A stretch of DNA of 64,000 nucleotides from CG2-30-36-16 sp964372115 (lineage in GTDB: Bacteria; Bacteroidota; Ignavibacteria; Ignavibacteriales; Ignavibacteriaceae): NCBI GenBank assembly GCA_964372115.1, contig CAYJPN010000010.1, positions 62,001 to 126,000 of the forward strand. Reading direction: 5' to 3'. The notes beneath the pieces are model-generated. The model did no database searches. It was not told where the DNA came from and saw only the letters and a list, made by a program, of their open reading frames with translations. Every line of letters begins with the position of its first letter. Position 1 is the stretch's first letter. Both the position numbers and the translations under genes were made by a program. This document shows, in pieces, positions 45,404 through 55,321 of this stretch.

Positions 45404-46447
45404 TTATTGTTCATTTAATTTACCGTGTATCATTAAATTATTTCCGTTTGTTCTACCAATGAAAAAAACTTCTGTATCAAACATTATCCCCTCACGTACA
45501 AAAATATTTTCAGTCGATTGATATAGATAAACAGTATTTTCACCATTATAATGAGCTATACCATCTCTCATTCCAAGGAAAATATCTTTTTCATTTCTTC
45601 CCCAACCAACGTGAAGAAATTTTGGGTCATCAGTAAGTCTTCCGATTTTTATAAAATTATTCTCGTTGTAGCAAAATAGGTCATAGCCAATTATAAAGTA
45701 TATTCTTGAATTTAATCTGAGGACGTTTCCAAATTCATCTTTGTTTTGAGAACCCGATTTTATTTCTGTTAATGTAGTATTATTAATTTCATATAGTTGA
45801 TAGTCATTTTCGTTTAAATTTTGTTGGGTAAGCCCTCGTAGATATACCTTGCCATTTTTTTTGTCTTTTCCGATTTCGTCAAAAATGGCACGGGTTTTGG
45901 GAATCGTTATATTTTGCCATTTGTTATTGTTATAATGTAGAATGATTCCCCAATAATCTTCCGGACCAATATAGTATTGTCCGACTGAATAAATATCCGT
46001 TTCCGAAATTGCGAGGACTTCTTGTAAAACGACTAATGTATCCTCGTTAGTAAATAACCTATATTGTTCACTCCACCCATTTCCATTGTAATGCCAAATT
46101 TTTCCCTCTAAACCACTACTCCAAACAGAATTTACGGAAATACTAGAAACAGAATAAGGAGCAAAAGGTCTTGATATTAAATCGGTTTTCCAGCTTTGCC
46201 CATCATAGTGATAAAAGGTTTTATCAAGGTCTCCACCAGGTCCACAAGTCCACACATCTGTGGGAGATGTTCCAGTTATATCTGTAAAAGAATTAAATGG
46301 CAAGAAGAGTGTATCCACCGTCCAGGTATAATCCCTTCTTCCCGGTTCAATGTTATCTTCAACTGCAGTAACTTCATTTTTACATGTAACAGACAAAAGA
46401 GATAGAAGAGATATAAAACTAAATAGCATGATCTTGTTGATAGGCAT
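45404..46447 (-). CDS. Putative lipoprotein with BNR/propeller-like repeats
   Basis: A 347-residue protein. With start 46447 ('MPINKIMLFSFISLLSLLSVTC') it has a hydrophobic N-terminus and a Cys at a lipobox-like place (SVTC), so it is probably a lipoprotein. The frame is open to 46543 but those residues do not look like a secretion signal. Propeller-like strands follow: 'DITGTSPTDVWTCGPGGD', 'SSISVNSVWSSGLEGKIWHYNGNGW'. No enzymatic motif is seen. It is flanked by 266-bp direct repeats (45032-45297 and 46616-46881), which suggests it came in as, or could leave as, a unit. Confidence 0.6.
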   Translation of the reverse strand: MPINKIMLFSFISLLSLLSVTCKNEVTAVEDNIEPGRRDYTWTVDTLFLPFNSFTDITGTSPTDVWTCGPGGDLDKTFYHYDGQSWKTDLISRPFAPYSVSSISVNSVWSSGLEGKIWHYNGNGWSEQYRLFTNEDTLVVLQEVLAISETDIYSVGQYYIGPEDYWGIILHYNNNKWQNITIPKTRAIFDEIGKDKKNGKVYLRGLTQQNLNENDYQLYEINNTTLTEIKSGSQNKDEFGNVLRLNSRIYFIIGYDLFCYNENNFIKIGRLTDDPKFLHVGWGRNEKDIFLGMRDGIAHYNGENTVYLYQSTENIFVREGIMFDTEVFFIGRTNGNNLMIHGKLNEQ

Positions 46448-46615
46448 AACAATAGAAACCCTTTTCTTTAAAGAGAGAATTAAGAATTGTAACGTAAAAA
46501 AGTAACCCGGAACAGCGGCTTTTATTTTATAATTTTTTACCACCGTTCCCCCGAAAATGACAATTTATATTTTTGTTGTCTAGCACCATAACTGCTCCCG
46601 TAAAATTGTTGTTAC

Positions 46616-46881
46616 AAATTTATAAAAAAAAAACGGAAAGACGTAAATGTTTTTTTGTTTAGATAGGAAATTGTAAAAAATGTTGGACGTAGATTTTGCC
46701 CGGGTGTTTTCGCCACTACCCTTTAGCATGTATGCTTTTCCGCGTGGCGGATAAATTATTGTACGCAAACCCCACAAACAAAGCTCCGGCGGGGCGGCGT
46801 GTTTTATAGCTGCACAATAAAATTATTTTTCTAAAAAATTAAAACCGTTTATTGATCTCCTACAGAGATCGGACTCAATTA
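46616..46881. repeat. 266-bp direct repeat, copy 2
   Basis: Same orientation as copy 1 at 45032-45297, about 99% identical. Differences are one extra A in the A-run near the left end, one T fewer in 'CCGTTTATTG', and a G for an A near the right end. Confidence 0.88.
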
Positions 46882-46949
46882 TTTTTTTTCTACCATAATG
46901 GAACCCCGATGGGGTTCTTTATAAGGCATCAACAGAACACTATTCTTTT

Positions 46950-46986
46950 TGCCCGGATATTTTCCGCGTGGCGGATAAATTATTGT
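46950..46986. repeat. Degenerate third copy of the 266-bp repeat
   Basis: 'GCCCGGATATTTTCCGCG' and then 'TGGCGGATAAATTATTGTA' match two parts of the repeat, with about 30 internal bases missing. It lies about 70 bases right of copy 2. Confidence 0.55.
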
Positions 46987-47022
46987 AAATTACCAACACC
47001 CCGAAAAATCGGGATGGCTTCA

Positions 47023-49707
47023 TTATTTTAGTAGTGAAAGTTTCTTTGTAATTTTAACTTCGTTTTGTGTCTGTAATTGGTAGAGATAGACGCCACTCGC
47101 AAGATTACTTGCATCAAAGTTTACTTCATAACGTCCTTTGGTTTTGTATTCGTTAACGAGTGTCTTTACTTCGCTGCCGAGAATATCATAAACTATTATT
47201 TTTACAATTCCGGTTTGCGGAATTGAATATTTTATTTTTGTTGTTGGATTAAACGGATTGGGGTAATTTTGTTCAAGTTTATAGGTTAATACACCGATGT
47301 AATCAACTTCAACAGCCCCATAAATACGGTATGTGCCGTCGTAATCAACTTGCTTAAGCCTGTAACTGTATTTACCATGTTCAACATTATCATCAATAAA
47401 AGTATAACTGTTCTGCTCGGTTGTACTACCGCTGCCTTTTACAAAACCAATATTTTTCCAGCGACTATCAGTAATACCCGACGATTGCCGTTCTACTTGA
47501 AAACCAGAATTATTCAACTCGGTTACTGTTTGCCAATTTAAAATAATTTTATTGTCCGAGGCTTCAGCAGTAAACGAACGAAGCTCCACAGGGACAATTG
47601 TATAAACCATTATACCGATATCATCAACATACCAGCCGTCTTTCTGAATTGAGCCGTCGCTTTTCAGCTCGAATTTTATTTTCACCTGACTGCTTGTGTG
47701 GTTTTCAAGATTTATCCGTTCCTGCACCCATGAAGATTTTGTGCCATCGTACAAAGGTTCTCCGTTAGGCTGGAATGTGCCCTGTCCCGGTTCGGTGTAT
47801 AAACCTTGAAGCGGTGACCATGTTGAACCATTATTTGTGCTAATTTCTACCTGCCCGTAATCCCAATTGCTTTCAATTTCATATTTTGTCCAGAATGTTA
47901 ATTTAGGATTAGCATACATTGATAAATCAATAGGATTGATTAGCTGCATTGTAACCGTAGCGTTGGCAGAATAATTGCCGTCCTTGCTATCAGTATAACT
48001 ATTTGGTGTAGAATGAAACGATGTGGTTGTTGCGTCCCACTTCGGTGTAGACGGCACGGCTGTAATTGTCCAGTTAGTTAAAGGATTATTAGTTGTATCA
48101 ATAAACATATATGTAGGTACGCCGACGATAAAACTCACGGTATCAGTCGACATAATTATACCTTGAGTTGAAACAGTAAAAAGAAGTTTAATTTTTTCTT
48201 CAACCGGCGCCGCTGAAGAAATTGCTATTGTTAAAGGTGTAACAACCTGCTCGGAGCTTCTAGCTTCGATTGAGTCGAAAGCAACTGTACCGACGACGAC
48301 CGATGCATACTGGTTTAACGATGACAAATTAATATCCAAATTATGTGCTGATGACAATCCTTTATTTCGAAACTCAGGTAGTAAATCAACATTGTCTCCC
48401 GGATTAAAATATTGCTGTTGAAAATTAGGATTTTGAAGAGCAACATATTCACCTGCTACCCATGCCTGGTACAAATTTACGGGAACATTCTGCTGTGCAA
48501 TCGGGAATATTCTACTTTGCGGAGGCCAAAAATTGTCAGAATAATTACCTATTTCTATTGTGTAACCAAAAATTTTATTTTTCAGAACCTGTTCACCGTA
48601 GAGCCAGTCTCTAACACTTCCATTACTTGGATAACCGAGAATATCAGAACTGTTACCGTAAGAATAACCGTTAAGTGCCGCCATATCGGAAGCAAACTCT
48701 CTATAGGTTACCGAGTCGGGAGTGTATGCATCGATATATCCCCACGGATATAAAATTGCATCCTGGTATGAATGCATATTAAAATAAGTTTTAATTCCTT
48801 TACCGATGATATGATCTCTAACTGCCTGCGCTTCTGGTTCAGAAAAAGCAGATGGTCCTCGATACGTTTCGCTTGAAGGAGTCGGGCTAGAACCGCTATT
48901 ATCATATCCCCACATATATGAGAAGTTACGATTTAGATCAACTCCGTAGGAGCCGCCGTTATTCCGGCGATTTTTACGCCACATTCCGCCGCCGCCCGGG
49001 TAAGTTGTTCTGTTGTACTCATAACCGTCAGGGTTAAAAACCGGGGTACAATATATCTCTCTGTTATTAACAAGATAAGTTACAACAGGATCAGTTCCGT
49101 AATTTTCCAGAAGGTACCACATAAAATACATTAAGGTCGCCATCGACTGCGGTTCACGCGCATGAACAAGCGCGTCAAAACCTGTGGCGGGTTCGTTCTC
49201 TTGTATGTTCGGGTTATCGGAAATTTTAACTGCCCACAATGTTCTTCCTTCATGGCTGGTTCCGATGGAATATTTTTGCGAAATAATATTCGGGTAATGG
49301 GCAATCATCGAATCCAGGCTTGCTACAATTTCCGAATATGTGTAATATCCTCCCATTGAGCCGTAACCGAAACCCGTAACGTTGTAATCTGATTTGCTGT
49401 TTAACAGCGAGGTTTGTTTTTCGATTATGCTAAGCTTTGGTATATTTTCATAAAAGCTGAACCAATCTTCTATTAATACCTCATACTGAAATCCTGTTTT
49501 TTGAAGAGCATCAAACTCATCATCCGAAACAAAAACCTGAATAGTATTGTCTTTGGCTGTAGAGTAGTGATCGAATTGAAGACCGGCATTTATCAATGTT
49601 TCAATATCTTTTGAATCATTAAGATGAATATTTACTTTTTTATAGTTTTGTGCCGATAAGGAAAAAGTTAATGCTATAAATAAGAGAAAAAAGAAAAGAT
49701 GCTTCAT
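47023..49707 (-). CDS. T9SS-secreted M14 zinc carboxypeptidase
   Basis: An 894-residue peptidase. Signal peptide 1-19 ('LTFSLSAQ'). A prodomain-like part (about 20-105) precedes the M14 catalytic domain (about 115-410) with zinc ligands in 'HAREPQS' (about 180), substrate residues in 'GVDLNRNF' and the later His in 'YFNMHSYQDAILYPWG'; the general base Glu is in 'YTIEIGNYSDNFW' (about 384). Then a CARDB-like domain, a jelly-roll (about 540-700), an FN3-like module and a sorting domain follow. It removes C-terminal residues from extracellular peptides. It is a single gene, with repeats just past its stop. Confidence 0.92.
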   Translation of the reverse strand: MKHLFFFLLFIALTFSLSAQNYKKVNIHLNDSKDIETLINAGLQFDHYSTAKDNTIQVFVSDDEFDALQKTGFQYEVLIEDWFSFYENIPKLSIIEKQTSLLNSKSDYNVTGFGYGSMGGYYTYSEIVASLDSMIAHYPNIISQKYSIGTSHEGRTLWAVKISDNPNIQENEPATGFDALVHAREPQSMATLMYFMWYLLENYGTDPVVTYLVNNREIYCTPVFNPDGYEYNRTTYPGGGGMWRKNRRNNGGSYGVDLNRNFSYMWGYDNSGSSPTPSSETYRGPSAFSEPEAQAVRDHIIGKGIKTYFNMHSYQDAILYPWGYIDAYTPDSVTYREFASDMAALNGYSYGNSSDILGYPSNGSVRDWLYGEQVLKNKIFGYTIEIGNYSDNFWPPQSRIFPIAQQNVPVNLYQAWVAGEYVALQNPNFQQQYFNPGDNVDLLPEFRNKGLSSAHNLDINLSSLNQYASVVVGTVAFDSIEARSSEQVVTPLTIAISSAAPVEEKIKLLFTVSTQGIIMSTDTVSFIVGVPTYMFIDTTNNPLTNWTITAVPSTPKWDATTTSFHSTPNSYTDSKDGNYSANATVTMQLINPIDLSMYANPKLTFWTKYEIESNWDYGQVEISTNNGSTWSPLQGLYTEPGQGTFQPNGEPLYDGTKSSWVQERINLENHTSSQVKIKFELKSDGSIQKDGWYVDDIGIMVYTIVPVELRSFTAEASDNKIILNWQTVTELNNSGFQVERQSSGITDSRWKNIGFVKGSGSTTEQNSYTFIDDNVEHGKYSYRLKQVDYDGTYRIYGAVEVDYIGVLTYKLEQNYPNPFNPTTKIKYSIPQTGIVKIIVYDILGSEVKTLVNEYKTKGRYEVNFDASNLASGVYLYQLQTQNEVKITKKLSLLK

Positions 49708-49799
49708 AAAACGGGTCTCACAAAAATGAATAATTATAAACGTGTGTAAAAATAAAATATTTTAATGAAATAGTATCCCTTAGTTTGGAATTTAGGTTA

Positions 49800-51020
49800 T
49801 TAAACATCCACAAGAAGCCGCTCACCCTCGGTTTTTGCAATTATTGCTGCGCCGCACGAGTCACTCCAAACATTTACAGTTGTACGGCACATATCAAGAA
49901 TTCTATCAACCGCAAGAATTAACCCCACGCCCTCGAGTGGCAAACCTACTGCGGATAAAATAACAGTAATCATTACAAGCCCTGCCATCGGTATGCCCGC
50001 CGCACCGATTGAAGCGAGCAGCGCGGTAAACACAACAACAGCCTGCTGTATAAATGAAAGTTCAATTCCGTAAGCTTGAGCAATAAACATCGCGGCTACA
50101 CATTCGTATAAAGCAGTGCCGTCCATATTTACAGTTGCGCCAAGAGGTAAAATAAAACTCGTAATTTTATTCGATACGCCGCAGTTGTGCTCAACAGCCT
50201 CAAGCGTTAACGGCAAAGTTGCCGATGAAGACGATGTAGAAAAAGCGGTGAGCAGAGGAGTCGTCATTGCCTTAGTGTGCGCAAGAGGGTTTACCTTTCC
50301 TACGAACCGAAGAAACAGCGGCAGTGTAATAAACGCGTGAAATACTAAACCTGCGAGCACAGCCGCCATGTAAATTGATAATCGCCCGGCAATCTCGGGC
50401 AGCGAACTTCTATTTTCGGCTACTACAACGGCAACTATGCCGAAAATACCGATGGGGGTGAATTTTATAATAAACGATGTTAGTTTCATCATCAGTTCGA
50501 AACCGCCGTTAAACAAATTTATTAGCGGACTTTTATACTCATCCGAAATTTTTGTTATAAAAAATCCAATAAGTATCGAAAAGAAAATAATAGCAAGCAT
50601 ATCTGCAGAAACAAGCGCGTCGAAGATATTTGTCGGAACCATGCGAAGGAGAATATTCCCGAGGTTATCCGAAACAATTCCAAGCTCTGAAACACTTTTA
50701 TTAAAATTTAAATCGGCGCCCACACCGGGCTGTAAAAGGTTTACAAAAGTTAAACCAACTAATATTGCGGCGAGACTTGTAGAGATGTAATACAAAATAG
50801 TTTTTAAACCAAGCTTGCCAAGATTTTGCGCATCGCCTATGTTACTTACGCCTGAGACAATTGAAGTAAGAATAAGAGGAACAATTATCATCTTTAAGGC
50901 GCGGAGGAATAAATCGCCGAGCCAGGAAACATATTCAATATATTGGGGGAAGAAAAAACCGAATAAAATAGATAAGACTAAGGCAATCAAAATTTGCCAG
51001 TGGAGTTTTATTTTTAACAT
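49800..51020 (-). CDS. Dicarboxylate/amino acid:cation symporter (DAACS family)
   Basis: A 406-residue inner-membrane symporter of the GltP/SdcS family with about eight helices and two hairpins. Family motifs are 'AFSTSSSSATLPLT' (HP1 serine-rich loop), 'ATVNMDGTALYE' (helix 7 NMDGT) and 'GIPMAGLVMI' (HP2), then 'DRILDMCRTTVNVWSD' (helix 8 Asp/Arg). It takes up acidic amino acids or C4-dicarboxylates with Na+ or H+. The Arg in 'DMCRTT' is typical of acidic-substrate members. Confidence 0.92.
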   Translation of the reverse strand: MLKIKLHWQILIALVLSILFGFFFPQYIEYVSWLGDLFLRALKMIIVPLILTSIVSGVSNIGDAQNLGKLGLKTILYYISTSLAAILVGLTFVNLLQPGVGADLNFNKSVSELGIVSDNLGNILLRMVPTNIFDALVSADMLAIIFFSILIGFFITKISDEYKSPLINLFNGGFELMMKLTSFIIKFTPIGIFGIVAVVVAENRSSLPEIAGRLSIYMAAVLAGLVFHAFITLPLFLRFVGKVNPLAHTKAMTTPLLTAFSTSSSSATLPLTLEAVEHNCGVSNKITSFILPLGATVNMDGTALYECVAAMFIAQAYGIELSFIQQAVVVFTALLASIGAAGIPMAGLVMITVILSAVGLPLEGVGLILAVDRILDMCRTTVNVWSDSCGAAIIAKTEGERLLVDV

Positions 51021-51058
51021 GACAACCAGATTTTTATTTAAGAAACAACGGGCGGGAG

Positions 51059-52192
51059 TTAGAGAATCTTACTTAAAATTTCATCACAAACAGCGTATCC
51101 TTTTTTTGTCAACTTAATTCTATCTTCATTGTATACTAAAAAATTTTCATCCGCCAGCGTTTTAATATAACAATTTTTGTCGTTTAACCACCCATCTCCG
51201 AATATTTTTTTCATTTTGTTTATATTAATTCCGCTGCTGCGTAATGCAAGCATAATATATTCATCACGTTTTTGTTCATAGCTTATTTCTTCATAACCGG
51301 CGCGGGCATTTCCGCTTTTATCAATTTCGTTTATATATTTTTTTAAGCTTGAAAAATTCCACCATCGTTTATTCTCTACAAAAGAATGCACCGAAGGCCC
51401 AAAGCTTATGTATTCGTGGTATTGCCAGTAAGCATTGTTGTGTCTGCATTCGAAACCCGGTTTTGCAAAGTTAGATACTTCATACTGCATGAATCCATGC
51501 TGTTCAAAAAAATCAATTGTAATTTGGTATAGCTCTGCATCATAATCTTCATCCTGTATTTTTACTTTACCATCGAGCACCATTTTATTTAATATCGTCC
51601 CGCGTTCAAGAATTAAACTGTAAGCCGAAATATGTTTTACGGGAAGCTTTACAGCCTGATCAAGATTTTGAAGCCAGCGCTTTTTTGTTTGTCCGGGAAG
51701 GTTAAAAATCAAATCGATGTTTAAATTATCTATGCCAGACTCAATAACATTGTATACTGTTTCAATTGCTGTCCGGCGGTTGTGTATGCGTGTTAAAAAT
51801 TTCAGATCATCCTCATGAAATGATTGCACGCCGGCAGAAATTCGGTTGATGCCTATCTCTTTAAAATATTTAAGCTTTTTAATATTAACGGTACCCGGGT
51901 TTGTTTCGAGAGTAATTTCGGCATCGTCCTCAACATCAAAATTGTTTTTTAACGATTCGATGATACTTTGTATATTTTTAACATCAAGTAGAGAAGGTGT
52001 GCCGCCGCCGAAAAATATTGAAGAAAAACTTCTTCCCGACGAATACAGTTTTGAATAATTTTCAATTTCTTTTTTTACAGCCTCAATAAACGGCGCAATA
52101 TTATCCGAGGTTATAATCGAATAAAAATCGCAGTAGATACATTTATGATTGCAGAAGGGAATATGTATATATAACGCTGAATCTTTTTTCAT
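51059..52192 (-). CDS. hemW: HemW-like radical SAM protein
   Basis: A 377-residue radical SAM protein of the HemW/HemN-like branch. The start at 52192 ('MKKDSALYIHIPFC') matches the family; the frame's 18 upstream residues do not. The cluster Cys residues are in 'CNHKCIYC' (Cys14, 18, 21), followed by 'FFGGGTPSLL' and 'ITLETNPGTV'. HemW is a heme chaperone rather than a coproporphyrinogen oxidase, in line with several cytochromes in this window. The C-terminal winged domain ends 'KKGYAVCDEILSKIL'. It probably shares no promoter with the downstream DAACS gene (38-base gap). Confidence 0.9.
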   Translation of the reverse strand: MKKDSALYIHIPFCNHKCIYCDFYSIITSDNIAPFIEAVKKEIENYSKLYSSGRSFSSIFFGGGTPSLLDVKNIQSIIESLKNNFDVEDDAEITLETNPGTVNIKKLKYFKEIGINRISAGVQSFHEDDLKFLTRIHNRRTAIETVYNVIESGIDNLNIDLIFNLPGQTKKRWLQNLDQAVKLPVKHISAYSLILERGTILNKMVLDGKVKIQDEDYDAELYQITIDFFEQHGFMQYEVSNFAKPGFECRHNNAYWQYHEYISFGPSVHSFVENKRWWNFSSLKKYINEIDKSGNARAGYEEISYEQKRDEYIMLALRSSGININKMKKIFGDGWLNDKNCYIKTLADENFLVYNEDRIKLTKKGYAVCDEILSKIL

Positions 52193-52251
52193 TTTAATTA
52201 GTTTTTGTAACCCGATTAAAATAAAAAAAAAATGATTAAGGGGCACTATAT

Positions 52252-52283
52252 AAAAAGCGGATGTTCTATAACATCCGCTTTTT
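52252..52283. terminator. Bidirectional terminator, 14-bp perfect stem
   Basis: AAAAAGCGGATGTT (52252-52265) / AACATCCGCTTTTT (52270-52283), loop CTAT. Confidence 0.88.
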
Positions 52284-52314
52284 ATTATCTATTTCGGATT
52301 GAGGAAAAATTAAA

Positions 52315-52386
52315 TGAGGGCGGAAAGAGTTTTTAGTCTGCCGATCCATCACTCATCAAACAACATCATCCTGTATTCCGCCCTCA
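52315..52386 (-). terminator. Large hairpin directly after the outer-membrane protein gene
   Basis: TGAGGGCGGAA (52315-52325) pairs perfectly with TTCCGCCCTCA (52376-52386), an 11-bp stem with a 50-base loop. It starts 7 bases after the minus-strand gene's stop. It may end that transcript or protect its 3' end; the second hairpin at 52252 follows 31 bases later. Confidence 0.5.
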
Positions 52387-52393
52387 AAAAAAA

Positions 52394-53452
52394 TTAAAAA
52401 CCAAAAACCAGCGCTGCTGAAACCGTATTTGTTTTGGCAAGTTTATAATCGATATTAAGACTAACTATCGCGAGGTTAAATGCCGCGCCGACAGTAAAAC
52501 CAACACCATTGTCACCTTCAAGATCAAACTTCAATTCGGTTTTTTGATGACCGGCGGGTGTATCATATTCATACGAATATTTCAAAGTTGTAGTTGATGA
52601 TTCGACAGTTAAACCCGCATAAGGTGTAACTGAAACACCGGCACCGAAAGTTTTGCTTGCATAAAGTCCGAATTGGTTTGCCGTACTTGAAAAAATATCT
52701 CCAACTTTCATTGTCTGCGTAAAAAATCCTACGCCCACATCAAGCGGAAGAGGATTTTTTAACCAAACGCCCGGGTTGTGAACAAAGCCGATACCGAAAA
52801 AACTAAACTTTCCAAGATCGCCAAGCGGAATGCTGGGTAAAAATCTTACGGAAACATCTGTACCATAAAACGTACCACCCGTAACCTGGAAGGCTGCCAG
52901 AGGCATAACAGAAAGATCTTTTAAGAAACCGCTAACGCCGTTTACCGAAAAACTTGTTGCCTGAATTGTCTGCCCGTTTATTACTGTTCCAAGGAAGTCA
53001 ACGTTTAATGTTTCACTTTCTTTACCAATTATTGTCGGACCGCTCATATTAACTGTCCAATCGGTATTGAGCAAAACACTTTTATAATTGTTGTAATTAA
53101 AATTTGATGTTGAGATTCCGGAGGCTGCAAGAATTTGATCTGCCTGCCCGGATGTAAAACGAAACATACCGGTTGTTGCGAATGTTTTATCGGCAGATCC
53201 AAAAAACGAGCCCATACCGAGGAATTTTATATCGAGATGAAAATCGAATTTTGAAGCAGAAGGAGCTTTTGCAACCCATCCGGTATTTAAGTTGGAGCCG
53301 AAGCCGGAGATAACCGGACGTGTATAAGCCGTTACCGCATCTTGAGACATCTTGGAGAGAAGCACGCCAAGATCATCCTGTTGAGCGAAAATTGTACCGG
53401 AAGTAAAAACAACCAGTAAGAAAACAAAAAAGAATCGCAGAGTTTTTTTCAT
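52394..53452 (-). CDS. Outer-membrane beta-barrel protein
   Basis: A 352-residue protein. Signal peptide 1-23 ('SGTIFAQ'). The remainder alternates short beta strands with glycines ('GMGSFFG', 'LGKFSFFGIGFVHNP', 'GVGFTVGAAFNLAIVSLNIDYKLAK') and ends 'AALVFGF' with a terminal Phe, as outer-membrane barrels do. It resembles the DUF6588-type family (from memory, not checked). Function unknown, possibly a pore. Two hairpins separate it from hemW. Confidence 0.75.
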   Translation of the reverse strand: MKKTLRFFFVFLLVVFTSGTIFAQQDDLGVLLSKMSQDAVTAYTRPVISGFGSNLNTGWVAKAPSASKFDFHLDIKFLGMGSFFGSADKTFATTGMFRFTSGQADQILAASGISTSNFNYNNYKSVLLNTDWTVNMSGPTIIGKESETLNVDFLGTVINGQTIQATSFSVNGVSGFLKDLSVMPLAAFQVTGGTFYGTDVSVRFLPSIPLGDLGKFSFFGIGFVHNPGVWLKNPLPLDVGVGFFTQTMKVGDIFSSTANQFGLYASKTFGAGVSVTPYAGLTVESSTTTLKYSYEYDTPAGHQKTELKFDLEGDNGVGFTVGAAFNLAIVSLNIDYKLAKTNTVSAALVFGF

Positions 53453-53614
53453 ATAGCACCTATTTATTTGTTTAACTTATTCCGGCTTTGCAAAGACAAT
53501 GCCAGCTTTGAGGTCTAATATTCGGTAAAAGGATGACATTTTAATACCATAAAATTTATTGTTGCTCCATCACGACACAAATGTATATTTGGAAGTCGGA
53601 ACGGAGAGACAAAA

Positions 53615-55321
53615 CTATTTTACATTCATAAGTTCTCTTGCGCCTTTTAAACTTGCTTCGGTAACTTCTTCGCCGCTCATTAGTTTAGCAACTTCACGAA
53701 CACGTTCGCTATCTGTTAATTTGTTTATTCTGCTGACAACTCTATCATCAACAGTATTTTTCTCAACCATAAAATGAGAGTCGGCTAAACCGGCTATTTG
53801 AGGCAGGTGTGTTATTGCAACTATCTGGTGAAACGATGCGAGTGATTTTAATGCGTTACCAACTTTTAGAGCAACACGCCCGCTGACACCCGTATCTATC
53901 TCATCAAAAATTAAAAGGGGAAGTTTGTCATTTTTAGCAAGGATAGTTTTTAACGAAAGCATAATTCTTGAAATTTCACCGCCGGACGCTACCTTTGCAA
54001 GTGGTTTTGTTTCTTCGCCAATATTTGTAGAAATAAAAAACTCAACATTATCGTAACCGGTGCTGCTGTACCGGTAGTTTTTATCTGCTATTATTATGGA
54101 GTACTGACTGTTTGCATCCGCCGGGATATTAGCAATTTTAACTTCAAACAAAGCATCAGGAATTCCGAGACTCGCGAGCACCGCTTTTACTTCACTCGAT
54201 ATTTTTTTCGCTGTTTCTTTTCTTTTGAGTGAAAGTTTTTCCGCAGCGCTGCCGCACTGCTTTCTAAGTATAATAATCTCATCTTCATTCTTTTTTATAA
54301 TTTCGGCATAGTTTGAAGCTATCTCAAATTCATTACCAATTTTTTTTCTGTACTCAATAATTTTTTCAATTGGACCGCCGTATTTTTTTTTTAGAAGATT
54401 TAACGTCCCCAATCTTTGGCGCATTTTTTCGAGATGTTCGGGATCGAGGTCTATTTTGGAATTATAACCCCGTATAAACTCCGCAATATCATTTAGCAGA
54501 GTTAATGCTGTGGTAAACTCATCGGAGGTTTCATTAAACGACTTATCGATTTTTACGAGTCCTTCAATTTCATTTTTAACCTTTACGAGTGAGTCATAAA
54601 CAGAATCTTCGGAATCGAATAATGTTTGATAAATGTTTGAAGTGGATTCTAATAACTTCTCGGAATTTTCAAGAATATTTAGTTCTTCAATCAACCTTTG
54701 CTCCTCGCCGTGTTCGGGTGATACGGCGTCAATCTCTTTTATCTGGAAAGAATAAAATTCTTTTTTTTCTTTTAACGAAAGTTCCTTTTCTTTTAGTTCT
54801 TTTAACTCGCGCAGTTTACTATTTAATCCTGAATAATATTTATTGTATTCATCAAGCAAACTTTCTACATCGCCGAATTCGTCAAGAAAATCAATATGCA
54901 TCTCAGTTCGCAGCAATGATTGATGTTCATGCTGTCCGTGCAAATCAACTAAAAAATTTCCTATTTCTTTTACTACAGTAAGAGGCACCGGGGTATCGTT
55001 TATAAAACAGCGGTTAGCCCCTTTTAAAGAAATTTCTCTTCTGATGATCAACTCGGGGAAAAACTCAATATCATTTTCTTTAAGAAGGGTTTCAACTTTT
55101 TTATTCGTCGATGCTTCAAAAATTCCCTCAACTACAGATTTTGCGGCGCCTTTTCTAACCACTTCTGTAGAGGCGCGCTCACCAAGCAGAAGGCTCATAG
55201 CGTCAATTAAGATAGATTTGCCCGCACCTGTTTCGCCTGTAATAATATTTAATCCCTGCCCAAACTGAACATTAATATGTTCAATGAGAGCGTAATCTTT
55301 TACCTCTAACGATTTTAGCAT
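53615..55321 (-). CDS. recN: DNA repair protein RecN
   Basis: A 568-residue SMC-like ATPase that acts early in double-strand break repair. Walker A 'GETGAGKSILID' (about 31-42) at the N-terminus, long coiled coils (about 150-360), then 'VASGGEISRIMLS' (signature) and 'LLIFDEIDTGVSG' (Walker B). The hinge is short, as in RecN. The length fits the family (550-570). It is alone on its strand between two unrelated genes. Confidence 0.97.
   Translation of the reverse strand: MLKSLEVKDYALIEHINVQFGQGLNIITGETGAGKSILIDAMSLLLGERASTEVVRKGAAKSVVEGIFEASTNKKVETLLKENDIEFFPELIIRREISLKGANRCFINDTPVPLTVVKEIGNFLVDLHGQHEHQSLLRTEMHIDFLDEFGDVESLLDEYNKYYSGLNSKLRELKELKEKELSLKEKKEFYSFQIKEIDAVSPEHGEEQRLIEELNILENSEKLLESTSNIYQTLFDSEDSVYDSLVKVKNEIEGLVKIDKSFNETSDEFTTALTLLNDIAEFIRGYNSKIDLDPEHLEKMRQRLGTLNLLKKKYGGPIEKIIEYRKKIGNEFEIASNYAEIIKKNEDEIIILRKQCGSAAEKLSLKRKETAKKISSEVKAVLASLGIPDALFEVKIANIPADANSQYSIIIADKNYRYSSTGYDNVEFFISTNIGEETKPLAKVASGGEISRIMLSLKTILAKNDKLPLLIFDEIDTGVSGRVALKVGNALKSLASFHQIVAITHLPQIAGLADSHFMVEKNTVDDRVVSRINKLTDSERVREVAKLMSGEEVTEASLKGARELMNVK

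Larger units (their letters stand above)
46448..47022. other. Repeat-filled intergenic stretch
   Basis: Holds direct repeat copy 2 (46616-46881), a GAACCCC/GGGGTTC hairpin at about 46901-46917, a shortened repeat relic near 46950-46986, and a CCCGA/TCGGG hairpin near 47001-47014. No gene is supported. Confidence 0.6.

Noticed and set aside
46580..46777. 65-residue minus-strand frame inside the 266-bp repeat
   Set aside because: It runs across the repeat border, is Pro/Phe-rich without any domain, and is not kept as the same frame through both copies. It is treated as chance.
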